DNA from: Pseudorasbora parva
Taxonomy: Eukaryota > Chordata > Actinopteri > Cypriniformes > Gobionidae
Direction of reading: 5' to 3'
Assembly (NCBI RefSeq): GCF_024679245.1
Contig: NC_090174.1
Coordinates: 18,052,433 to 18,116,432, forward strand
DNA: 64,000 nt
How positions within the stretch are numbered: the first letter of the stretch is position 1; each line of letters starts with the position of its first letter. A program made the position numbers and the translations under genes. Positions 29,731 through 38,678 of this stretch are shown piece by piece. The notes under the pieces were generated by a model. The model did no database searches. It had not been told where the DNA came from and saw nothing but the letters and a program-made list of their open reading frames with translations.

Positions 29731-31258
29731 CGGGAAGAGGAAAGCTGACCAATTGTACCATGTGAACCTCCTGAAGCGCTGGGTCGGGACCGGGCTCCAA
29801 CTCTCCGCGTTCGCGGATCCCCCGCCTGTGATGGTCGACATGGATCCTCAGCTGTCGGCGGCCCAAAAGTCGGAGTTGCAGCACCTGGTCAGTCAGTTTT
29901 CTGTGGTATTCTCCCCTCTGCCTGGGCGGACCCACGTCCTAGAGCATGACGTCCGAACACCACCAGAAGTCATCGTTCGGCAGCGGCCCTACCGGGTTCC
30001 TGAGGCTCAGCGACACGCCATCGAGGCGGAGGTACAGGAGATGCTGAAGTTAGGGGTCATCGAACCATCCCGCAGCCCGTGGTCCAGCCCGATCGTGATG
30101 GTCCCAAAGCCCAACGGCACCTTCTGCTTCTGTAATGACTTCCGTCGTCTTAATGAAGTCTCTAAGTTCGACGGATACCCAATGCCCCGGGTGGATGAGC
30201 TGTTGGACCACCTGGGGAGGGCGCGGTATATATCTACCCTCGACCTCACCAAGGGCTACTGGCAGGTACCCCTCTCCAAACAGGCCAAGCCGAAGACGGC
30301 CTTCTCGACCCCGAGCGGACACTGTCAGTATCGCGTCCTCCCCTTCGGCCTGCACGGGGCACCCGCCACCTTCCAGCGGCTCATGGACATCCTACTCCGG
30401 CCACACCAAGCCTATGCTACAGCTTACCTGGATGACATCGTGGTCCACTCAGAGACGTGGGAGGACCACCTGGATCGGCTGCGGAGGGTGCTGTCGGAGC
30501 TACGTCGGGCTGGCCTGACCGCCAACCCCAGGAAGTGTCACCTAGGACTCGCTGAGGCCAAGTACCTGGGCTATCAGGTGGGACGGGGCTTGATCCTGCC
30601 TGAAGAGAAGAAGGTCACCACGATTCTCTCCGCTCCTCATCCAGCCACCAAGACACAGGTACGGGCCTTTTTGGGGTTGACGGGTTACTATCGGTGCTTT
30701 ATCCCTGACTTCTCCTCCTTAGCCTCTCCCCTGACAGACCTGACCAGGAAGGGGCAGCCGGAGAAGATCCCCTGGAGCGCCGAGGCGGAGACAGCGTTCC
30801 ACCACATTAAGACGGCTCTCACCTCGGCACCGGTGCGGCGACCCCCCGACTTCAATCGCCCCTTCCTGTTGCAGACGGACGCATCCGACACCGGGTTGGG
30901 AGCCGTCCTCTCCCAGGTCACCGACGGTGAGGAACACCCGGTCATCTACAGAAGCCGAAAGCTGACCCCAGCAAAACAGCGCTACGGAACCGTGGAAAGG
31001 GAGGCATTGGTCGTCAAGTGGGCAGTCCTGGAGCTCAAGTATTACCTCCTCGGCCGCCACTTCACCCTGACCACCAACCATGCCCCGCTACAGTGGATGG
31101 CCCGAGCCAAGGAGACGAATGCCAGGGTGACACGGTGGTTCCTGGCGCTCCAGGACTTCAACTTCACCGTCCAACATCGAGCCGGGACGGCAAACGCAAA
31201 CGCCGATGGTCTTTCCCGGATGTCAGTCTGTCAGGCTCCACTCCCCTGCCCCCCCTAA
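29657..31258 (+). CDS. Gypsy pol: integrase tail, reverse transcriptase, RNase H (533 aa open frame)
   Basis: A long uninterrupted frame. Residues 30-43 (ADQLYHVNLLKRWV) match the end of an integrase GPY/F module. About 60-110 link to RT (VFSPLPGRTHVLEHDV). The RT holds YISTLDLTKGYWQVPL (first catalytic Asp), LPFGLHGAPATFQRLM and YLDD at residues 257-260. The connection reads FLGLTGYYRCFIPDFSSLAS. RNase H shows LLQTDASDTGLGAVLSQ, EREALVVKWAVLELKYYLLG and ANADGLSR near the C-terminus. Catalytic residues look intact, unlike the other pol copies here. The start at 29657 is arbitrary, since pol would normally be part of a longer polyprotein. With no protease or integrase core the element is not autonomous. 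Confidence 0.82.
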   Translation: MAGRLRNAHRERTMGGGENQRIRQPGKRKADQLYHVNLLKRWVGTGLQLSAFADPPPVMVDMDPQLSAAQKSELQHLVSQFSVVFSPLPGRTHVLEHDVRTPPEVIVRQRPYRVPEAQRHAIEAEVQEMLKLGVIEPSRSPWSSPIVMVPKPNGTFCFCNDFRRLNEVSKFDGYPMPRVDELLDHLGRARYISTLDLTKGYWQVPLSKQAKPKTAFSTPSGHCQYRVLPFGLHGAPATFQRLMDILLRPHQAYATAYLDDIVVHSETWEDHLDRLRRVLSELRRAGLTANPRKCHLGLAEAKYLGYQVGRGLILPEEKKVTTILSAPHPATKTQVRAFLGLTGYYRCFIPDFSSLASPLTDLTRKGQPEKIPWSAEAETAFHHIKTALTSAPVRRPPDFNRPFLLQTDASDTGLGAVLSQVTDGEEHPVIYRSRKLTPAKQRYGTVEREALVVKWAVLELKYYLLGRHFTLTTNHAPLQWMARAKETNARVTRWFLALQDFNFTVQHRAGTANANADGLSRMSVCQAPLPCPP

Positions 31259-31295
31259 TTTCCCCGCTTCTCCACAGGACCAGGACGACAGGGAG

Positions 31296-31681
31296 TGTGA
31301 CAAGTGTCACGAGCGTTCATCAGCGTTACCCTGGAAACAAGGCCGGCACACCTGTGGACGCTCATCACGGGCTGAGCCGTCACACCTGCAGCCGATCAGC
31401 GAACGGCTTCATAAAGCCGACAAACGACCAGAGAGGTGAGAGATGTCTCCATGACTCAGCTAACTATTGTGTCCGTTTGTTCCCCAGAAAGCAGCGTGTG
31501 ACGGCCAGCCCCCACCACGGAAGAAGGAGCACGGACCCACATCACCGTGAGCACTTAAGAGGGAGAGAGAGAAAGAGACATGCCGAGCACAGAGCACTTC
31601 TCACGCCACACCTTCACTTTTATTATCCAGATCACGAATAAAATCCACCCCATCCTGTGTCGTGTGCTTCTTCACGCCGTC

Positions 31682-31684
<3 letters not shown>
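31296..31684 (+). repeat. 3' LTR of the Gmr1-type element
   Basis: 389 bp with TGTGAC...GTCACA inverted ends, preceded by a purine-rich GACAGGGAG. It carries AATAAA near 31638. Its first 60 bases match the 5' LTR stub at 28821-28880, with about six differences, which implies some age. Confidence 0.85.
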
Positions 31685-31760
<76 letters not shown>

Positions 31761-31793
31761 ACATACACATACATATACACACACACACACACA
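31685..31793. repeat. (AT)n then (AC)n microsatellite
   Basis: About 33 AT units (31685-31751), then CACA/TACACA units to 31793. Tyrosine/isoleucine/histidine-rich open frames across it are low-complexity artefacts. Confidence 0.95.
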
Positions 31794-32510
31794 GCTAGCA
31801 ATAACACAAGTCAAACACACCGGCATGTTCCTAAATATTTAGCAAAGAGCAATAACTGTACTGAAAAGTGAAAAAAAAAGAAAAAGTGAACAGACATTAT
31901 TTTTAATAAAAGTAACAACAGTTTTATTGGTGTTTGGCCAAACATCAACCTTACACAAGCTCTATCCCCCCTATTAAATTGAGCAATTAAATGCATTTCT
32001 TACATACAGTTCCTTTAAGTAAACCATCATGCACATTGTTTGCATAGATATACGATTTGCTGTGTGACACTGACAAAAAGCAAAATTAGAATAAATGTAA
32101 TGTGATTTGTTTACCGGTATTTTCCTTTTGTGATCATAAATAGTCTATTTTGTGCCAATTCACTTTAAATGAGTGAATGTTTTAGTGAACTTGAGTTTGC
32201 AGATTGCTCAAGTGTAACGTTAGTTATTTCCTAAAATATATGTTGAACTTTAAAGAAAATCTAAACTTCTATAATTTGCATTCATGTAAATGCAACATTG
32301 AATCTAAATTATGTACAATATTAATATTTATTAATAGAAAGTACTGTATAAGAATAGATTGTTATACCGGAAAACATATTGAAAAGTGTTTCTAATATTC
32401 ATGTATGTAAACGGAGTGGTCAAGAACAGATTAGAAACACCTCTTAATATAAAGCAGTCCAGTTCTGCACCACTGTTAACTACACCTAAATGATAAACAT
32501 TAATATACAA
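31794..32510. other. AT-rich unassigned DNA
   Basis: No repeat ends, coding similarity or RNA gene recognised. The short frames lack codon character. Confidence 0.5.
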
Positions 32511-32649
32511 ATTAAGTTAAATGAATACCTCCACAATGAAAGACCCCGAGCGGACACTGGCAGTATCGTGTCCTTCCCTTCGGCCTGCACGGGGCACCCG
32601 CCACCTTCCAGCGGCTCATTAAGTTAAATGAATACCTCCACTATGAAAG
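32511..32649 (+). repeat. 32-bp direct repeat bracketing an RT gene shard
   Basis: The 32-base sequence starting ATTAAGTTAAATGAATACCT occurs at 32511-32542 and again at 32618-32649 with one mismatch. Between and overlapping them, 32541-32619 matches 30309-30387 of the Gmr1-type RT (CCCCGAGCGGACACTG...CAGCGGCTCAT) with about three differences. It still reads PSGHWQYRVLPFGLHGAPAT, FQRL in one frame. It is too short to be a retroelement copy. Confidence 0.85.
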
Positions 32650-32714
32650 TGTACATTCATAAAAGCAGAAATGAACCAAAGATTAATTTATTTCACCTAG
32701 CTTTAACTGTTGCT

Positions 32715-33960
32715 CTTCTCTTTCAAGTTTTAGATGATTTAGTATTGTCATGCAGATGTAATTATGCATCAGTGCTTTTATTTTTTTTTAAATTGATTTA
32801 TCAAGATACAGCTTACATTGATTTAATAAACAAACTCCAAATAGTCCAAAACGCAGCAGCTCGAGTTCTTACTAGAACCAGGAAGTACGATCTTATTAGC
32901 CCAGTTCTGTCAACACTGCACTGGCTCCCTATAAACATTGCATACATTTTAAAATTCTGCTTATTACTTACAAAGCACTAAATGGTTTAGCTCCCAAGTA
33001 CTTAAGTGAGCTCTTAACACATTATACTCCATCACGTCTATTGCGGTGGCCAGTTGATAATACCTAATATCTAAATTAACTGCAGGCGGTTGATCTTTTT
33101 CCTATTTAGCACCTAAACTCTGAAACAGTCTTCCTAGCATTGTTCGGGAAGCACACACTATCTAGACTAAAAACGCATCTCTTTGCTATGGCATACACAT
33201 AGAACATTTTTATTTTTTTATTATTTAGATCAATTGACTGATTGTTAGGCTGCATTAACTAGGTCAGCCGGAACCGTAACACCTGATGTACTCGTTCATC
33301 AAAAGACTGGCATCCACAATAATGTAAGTCTCTCTGTTTATCCCGAGGTTTACTGCAGTCGGCCGGATCCGGGCCGTGTCTGGATCGGATGGTGGACCTG
33401 CGTCTGGACATGACGAACGCATCCTGGAGTGACTGCTGAGACCATGTCAGTTGGTGTCTCTTCTGAATTTGCCTCACCGGCGCCATCCTAAATAATCCCG
33501 TCTCTTGCGTGATACCCAGAAATTTTGAATATTCTGATGTAATATGATTTCTGACCTGTAAGGTTGCAAAAAAATAATCCCACACTGTTTGATAATAGGC
33601 CAGAGGAGAACTGGCACCCCGACTGAGCCTGGTTTCTCCCAAGATTTATTTTTCTCCATCATGCCCTGGTGCTTGCTCAGTTGGGGACACTAAAATTATG
33701 ATCCAAATTGTTCAACTAAATATACAAATAAAATTAATTAATTAGGTCTTATTTAATTCTATAAACTATCATACTGATCTGCCAACAATGCCGCTCTATG
33801 ATAAATTAAAATAAGCTAATAACATCGCTTTTTTTGACTGTACAGGCAAATCAAATTTTGTTGCAATATTGTCCTGTTTAACACTGTGAAGCTGCTTTGA
33901 AACAATCGACATTGTAAAAGCGCTATATAAATAAAGTTGATTGATTGATTTAAGCCAAAT
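32715..33960 (+). mobile_element. L2 LINE 3' portion (ORF2 C-terminus, 3' UTR, tail)
   Basis: Encodes DLINKLQIVQNAAARVLTRT and LISPVLSTLHWLPINIAYIL, the conserved C-terminal block of L2 reverse transcriptases, in 32814-32981. It continues in other frames with KALNGLAPKYLSELLTHYTP. A long 3' UTR follows, including TCCCAAGATTTATTTTTCTC, and ends GCGCTATATAAATAAAGTTG with a TTGATTGATT tail. It is 5' truncated and broken by stops. Other pieces of the same family are at 2881-3228, 23101-25075 and 25158-25686. Confidence 0.78.
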
Positions 33961-34119
33961 GCAACTTATGTCTTGACTAAACCTTGATGTGGTATCACAA
34001 TTGAAATAATACTCTTGTAATAATAAATAATAATCTAATGATTAAAATTGGTTAAAAATAATAATAATAATAATGATTTTTTTTTTATTAAAACTTCTGA
34101 CTTTCTTTTTCTTCCACAG

Positions 34120-34247
34120 AAAGATCTATATTAAAAAATTTGAAGACCATGCAAGAAGAATTGTACCACAGGTTCAGCCACAGACTGTTTCATCCCATGA
34201 GGACTGGTTTAGTTCTGAATGGGAACTGTTGAAGAAGTTTATGTGTT
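34120..34247 (+). CDS. Orphan exon-like frame, unrecognised
   Basis: A pyrimidine tract and CCACAG acceptor precede 34120, and GTGAGT follows 34247. The 128 nt read KIYIKKFEDHARRIVPQVQP, QTVSSHEDWFSSEWELLKKF, MC without a stop in phase 1. Composition looks coding (mixed charged and aromatic residues), but I do not recognise the family. It could be an exon of a plus-strand host gene or of a transposon-borne gene. Neighbouring exons were not found. Confidence 0.4.
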
Positions 34248-34301
34248 GTGAGTTGAAAGACTTTTAACTACTAATGTTAACAAATGATACTGTATTGCAG
34301 G

Positions 34302-34420
34302 GATTCCCAAAGTGTGGTGCGCGCACCCCCATGGGTACGCGAGCTGCCCCTAGGGGGTGCGCGAGTGGAAAAATTTAATGGCGGTCTTTTAAAAAAAAAA
34401 AGGGATTTCCATACAATTAA
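34302..34420. repeat. hAT terminus fragment (CAGGGATTCCCAAAG)
   Basis: CAGGGATTCCCAAAGTGTGG followed by GCGCGCACCCCC resembles the terminal sequence of Charlie-like hAT elements of vertebrates. The other end was not found. Confidence 0.5.
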
Positions 34421-35739
34421 AAAAAAGACAAGATGATCGCGGAAGATTTGGTTTCAAAGTAAAATGCAAAAGGGCCTATTTAAGTGAATTTGTCGTTGTG
34501 TGTTGTTGCGTTTTTCTTCAAGAATAATAGGCTAATGAACCCACAGTTCAAGCAACCCGCCCCCGAATCGGCGCTAATTCTAAACCGAAACTAACATCTG
34601 CTAGGCCTCACAGAGCGCGCATTTACTGACGAGCTGAAATTCAAGGTGTGCGCGCACTGGCACGGTTTCAGTTCATGCATATGGAAGCTTAACTTTCATT
34701 GAAATTAATTGAAAGTACTCGCTTTGCTCCGCTCCGTTATTAATACCGGAGCAGCCGTGTGCATCTGTTCCATATATATGCATAAGCATATATATATGCT
34801 TAAGCATATATATATGCTTTACTGGCTGAAATCAGGGAAACTGTCAATTGGGACAGTTAGTGACGAAGGAGGAGAGGGACCAAGAGAAAGTGAGGATTTG
34901 GAGGCTAAAGAGACGGAGAGAATAGTGAAACATTTTATGTTTGATGTTGCACTTGAAAAGTTTCAGATTGATCCTCATGTCTATTTTATCTATATCGGAT
35001 CTTTTATCTATATATTCTCTTTAATGTTGTGGATCGTTTTCGTTTGTAACTTCATTGCAATTTAATTCAATGTACTGTCGTTCTAATTTCCATAACCGTT
35101 GTGTTATGATGATGACGCTAGCTCCACAGTCATTGAATAGGCCTAGCGGCCTATTGCTGCAATGTTTCTTTTATGCGGCTGAAAAAAAACGTGCTTTCTG
35201 TTACTGAGCCTATGTCTGTCACATCCTCTTAAAAGTGGAAGCTTGTGCGTAGCTTTGTTGCATTATATAGAAACTTTTCTAATGTAATTTGAAAATCTAA
35301 TGTAATTTGTATTTAAATACATTTAAGATGAGTATTTTTGTATTTTCAAAATACTCAAAATACTTTGAGCCAGTCAACCTCTTTATCAGGAGCTGTTTTC
35401 ATACATCTACTAGTTCAGACCAGACATGCCCCTCCCCTCAACATTCATTCATGTGAGCCGCAGCTGTACAACCCAGCCTTGGATCGGCAACTTTACAAAA
35501 TTGTTGGAATAATGCTGCCTTCATGTGCTCTCGGAATTATCGTATTTACGAGTTTCCTAGGTAAAAATTGCACATGAACGCCTTCACATTTCAAAATTTG
35601 AATGCGATGAGCTCGTAATCACGACTTCAGAAGTGGGAATTATCAAATTTCCGATAGCACGTGAAGGCGGCATTAGGTGAGGATGTCATGGTCAATTCTA
35701 CTTGTTGATTAAAGTAGCTTGTCAAATGTGTTTTAAGTA
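34421..35739. other. Unassigned DNA with a small palindromic AT block
   Basis: 34768-34820 repeats CATATATATGC(T/A)TAAG in a nearly palindromic tandem. Open frames at 34709-35065 and 35338-35577 have no recognised domains. Confidence 0.45.
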
Positions 35740-35743
35740 TTAA

Positions 35744-36277
35744 AGCTACACTATGTAACTTTTTTAGTTTATTTTTAGCTAAAACCCCTTAGTTCTTTCA
35801 AAAATATATGTGCTCATTAATGTATACTTACTTCTTTCAGGTAATAAAGTATTCTCGTAAGTTTTTAATATGCCATTGAAAATACATACGGGTGAGGGGT
35901 TCGAATGCCGGTCACCATGTTGCCCCTCCATCTTGAAAGTACATTAGCCAAAGAGGGACATACACGTAAATTCAAGCTTCGCCTTTCGCGTTTTAACACT
36001 CGATGGCACAGTGTCGAATGTGAAGAGGGGGATTGCTTGAGACTGCTATATACTGACAAATTAAATAACTGCACATTATAATAGTTTTCTAAAGTAACCT
36101 CATCGCTTGAAGGAACACTCATGGACAAGGTCGAACTGGAAGCCATAATCTTGGACTAAATCGGCCACCGTAGGAGTTAAAACAAAATCGGAATTGAGAG
36201 GAAAAGAAACTAATATTTACTGGATGGTCATATACCTTTTCACCACTATATGGGGGAAAATATCACACAGTGTAGCT
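35744..36277. mobile_element. TTAA-flanked MITE (AGCTACAC ends)
   Basis: AGCTACACTATGTAACTTTT at the left and (complement) AGCTACACTGTGTGATATTT at the right, each abutting TTAA (35740-35743, 36278-36281). Non-coding, 534 bp. Confidence 0.8.
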
Positions 36278-36292
36278 TTAACATCACTGCCT

Positions 36293-36837
36293 GTTAGGGA
36301 TGGGTGATATCATATGACAATACATATCGTAGATTCGTAGCAATGATAAAATGTGAATCGATGGAACTTTTTCTAAATTGTTTCCATAAATAGGCCTATT
36401 GGGGTAAGCACATCTGTGCAGCTTTTAGTGGGCAGGAATAATTGGAATGTTGGAGTGGAAAAAGAAGCGAGGGCGAATGAGTTATTGATGTAATTTGTGT
36501 TATTATAACTGCCGCGAAAGGAAAATCAAATTCAAATTGAAAACGAAAGTTTCTAAGCAGTTGCACACATCTAAATGCTTTTTGGCATTCAGAATAGGCC
36601 CAGATAGATTTCAGCCTAATAGGGATACCTGCACTGAATTGCCAATTTCACATGTATTTGGTGTATTTTCGAAATACAAAATACTGTATTTGTATTTAAA
36701 TACATTTTTCCACACAGTATTTTGTATTTGTATTTTAAATACATTTCCATGTATTTATGCCCATCTCTGACCACATGTATTAACTAACATGAAGTACAAA
36801 ATGAGCAATACATTTTTACAGTATTTATTGTCAAACT
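36293..36837. other. hAT-like terminus scrap and AT-rich DNA
   Basis: GTTAGGGATGGGTGATATCA near 36293 resembles hAT ends like that at 5195. The rest has tandem TGTATTT-type motifs (36655-36755). No gene is supported. Confidence 0.4.
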
Positions 36838-36945
36838 GCTGAAATCACGTGACATTGGCGATCCAAATCATGAATCAATACGCATCCTGGAGTGATTGCT
36901 GACATAACACTGTTATGAATACGCTGATTCATAACAGTGTTTTGT
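36838..36945. repeat. Half-hairpin MITE with micro-insertion and stem-loop
   Basis: 36838-36880 matches one arm of the hairpin MITE at 21286-21788. It is broken by 36881-36902, a 22-mer equal (one mismatch) to L2 sequence at 33419-33440. A perfect 14-base stem ACACTGTTATGAAT / ATTCATAACAGTGT (36907-36920, 36927-36940) follows. Confidence 0.6.
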
Positions 36946-38093
36946 TTTCCTCTATTCCCTGCGTATCCGCGTTCGTCAATACATCATGCGTCGGGTCAGA
37001 GGTCACTCTTTTGGCGTAAGTAGACGCGCACGGTCGACTGCCGGAAGCTAGATATTTTAGTCTATAAAGTCAAAAATATGGATATTTTTCTTACAAAAAA
37101 TGCATAGCTTCTCTTCAGAAGGCCTTTATTAAAAGATCAGTTCCCCCAAAATTAAAATTTCCTGATCATTTACTCACCCCCATGTCATCCAAAATGTTCA
37201 TCTTCTTTCTTTAGTCGAATGAAATTAAGATTTTTAAAGAAAACATTCCAGGATTTTCATCATATAATAGTTTTCAATTGCAACCAAAATGCTAAAGGTC
37301 CAAATCAATGCAGTACTGCCCTGTGTTTAAAAAGCACTCATGTGAAAACTAATACAAACGCCCTTTAGCAAAAAAAAAAAAAAAGGTAAACCAATGATAT
37401 TGGATGATTTAGAAGTTGAAAATTGAGTGTTTTTGCTTAAGGCCGTTTGTATAGTCTTCACACAAGTGCTTTGTAAACACGGGGCGGGACTTCTGCCTAC
37501 ATGGGGCGGCAGTGGCTCAGTGGTTCATGTAGATTGTCAGGGTTCTTGCAGGTTTCAGTAAGTTAAATTTAAGACCTTTTTAAGACCTTTTAAGACCATT
37601 ATGAGTGAAATTTGAGACCAACACGACGCATTACTAAAAGCATTATAAATGATCTCAGAAACTCTCAAACATTCTATTTTTATTGATTCAGTTATAGAAA
37701 CATTAAATAAACTCAGAAACTGATATCAAAATACTGAGTCCGATATTTTCGCATGCGGTTTTTCATATTCCGAAAAATTCGTTACGCACAGAGATCTTGC
37801 ACACTGAGTCCGATGCGTATTAATGAATGCGTTACGGGGATAAAAACGCAAAACAATACAAAGTGACGTCTAGTGAGGATAATTTGTTTGTCCTGAGGAG
37901 ATGTGGAGAGACTCCTGTGATCGCGTAGAGAGGAGAGTTTCCCCTCCTTATCAAGCGGGATCAAGACCGACCGATTAAAAGTGTCAGTTTGATGCTTTGC
38001 TGGCGATACTGGAGACACATATTAAAAAGAAGACCACTAATTTCCGTGAATCAATTGATCCCGAACACCTGGCAGTATGTCTATGGATCCGAT

Positions 38094-38094
<1 letters not shown>

Positions 38095-38120
<26 letters not shown>
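38095..38120. repeat. (CA)n microsatellite in left hairpin arm
   Basis: Thirteen CA units. The mirrored arm carries a shorter TG/TGTA tract at 38700-38727, so the two arms have diverged by repeat slippage. Confidence 0.9.
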
Positions 38121-38124
<4 letters not shown>

Positions 38125-38441
38125 CTTTACAGAGACTTGATGTGCTATAATTATAGCTGTGATATAATAATATTATTTGTGGTATTTTTGCTAGAATAAT
38201 AATTTACGCACTTCCAAAAATAAATTCGACCTCACGTTATGTCAATCACGCTTGCACACTGCCTCCGAAACTTTCGTCCGTCAAAAATTTTTTTGGAACT
38301 GGTTCGATTTTCTGCGTTTTCGCATCCGTAAAAACGCATTTTGAGACGTTTTGACAACTCAGAGCCGCCATACATATTATTCTAGCAAAAATGCTACAAA
38401 TATTATTATATCACAGCTATAATTATAGCACATCAAGTCTC

Positions 38442-38678
38442 CCCTTACGAAAGGAAATTTACCAATATATTTTCTTGAAATATATTTTAATATATTGAAT
38501 AATATATTGATGGCATTATAAAATATATTATATATTCATGCAATATATTGGAAAATATACAAATGATGGCCGTTTTCAATATATTGCAAAATATAAATAT
38601 TAAATCCCATAACGTTATATGTGAATATATTGCATGATATTTTCAAATATATTGCAATATATTTTTGTTTCGTAAGGG
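38442..38678. mobile_element. AT-rich MITE with CCCTTACGAAA ends
   Basis: Perfect inverted CCCTTACGAAA / TTTCGTAAGGG termini bound 237 bp of AATATATTG-rich sequence. It sits in the right arm of the hAT hairpin, whose sequence rejoins across it (AAGTCT...CTGTAAAGC). This is the innermost level of the nest. Confidence 0.8.

Larger units (their letters stand above)
28821..31684 (+). mobile_element. Gmr1-type Ty3/gypsy element, internally deleted
   Basis: The 3' LTR is 31296-31684 (TGTGACAAG...GCCGTCACA). The 5' LTR is reduced to its first 60 bases (28821-28880), fused directly to gag. Order of remnants is SCAN-like gag, integrase C-terminal module (LYHVNLLKRW), RT, RNase H, then 3' LTR. Integrase ahead of RT, and no sequence between RNase H and the LTR, is the pol order of Gmr1-like gypsy elements. 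Protease and the integrase DDE core are missing. It sits in an (AT)n microsatellite. Confidence 0.82.

Noticed and set aside
31580..31871. Overlapping YIYIYI, HTHT and CVCV-type open frames
   Set aside because: They are translations of the (AT)n/(AC)n microsatellite, present on both strands and in several frames. The same applies at 48456-48734, 54898-55526, 55940-56289 and 57605-57976.
34709..35065. 118-codon frame MKVLALLRSVINTGAA considered as a membrane protein
   Set aside because: The hydrophobic stretches come from AT-rich palindromic DNA. No family recognised and no supporting splice structure.
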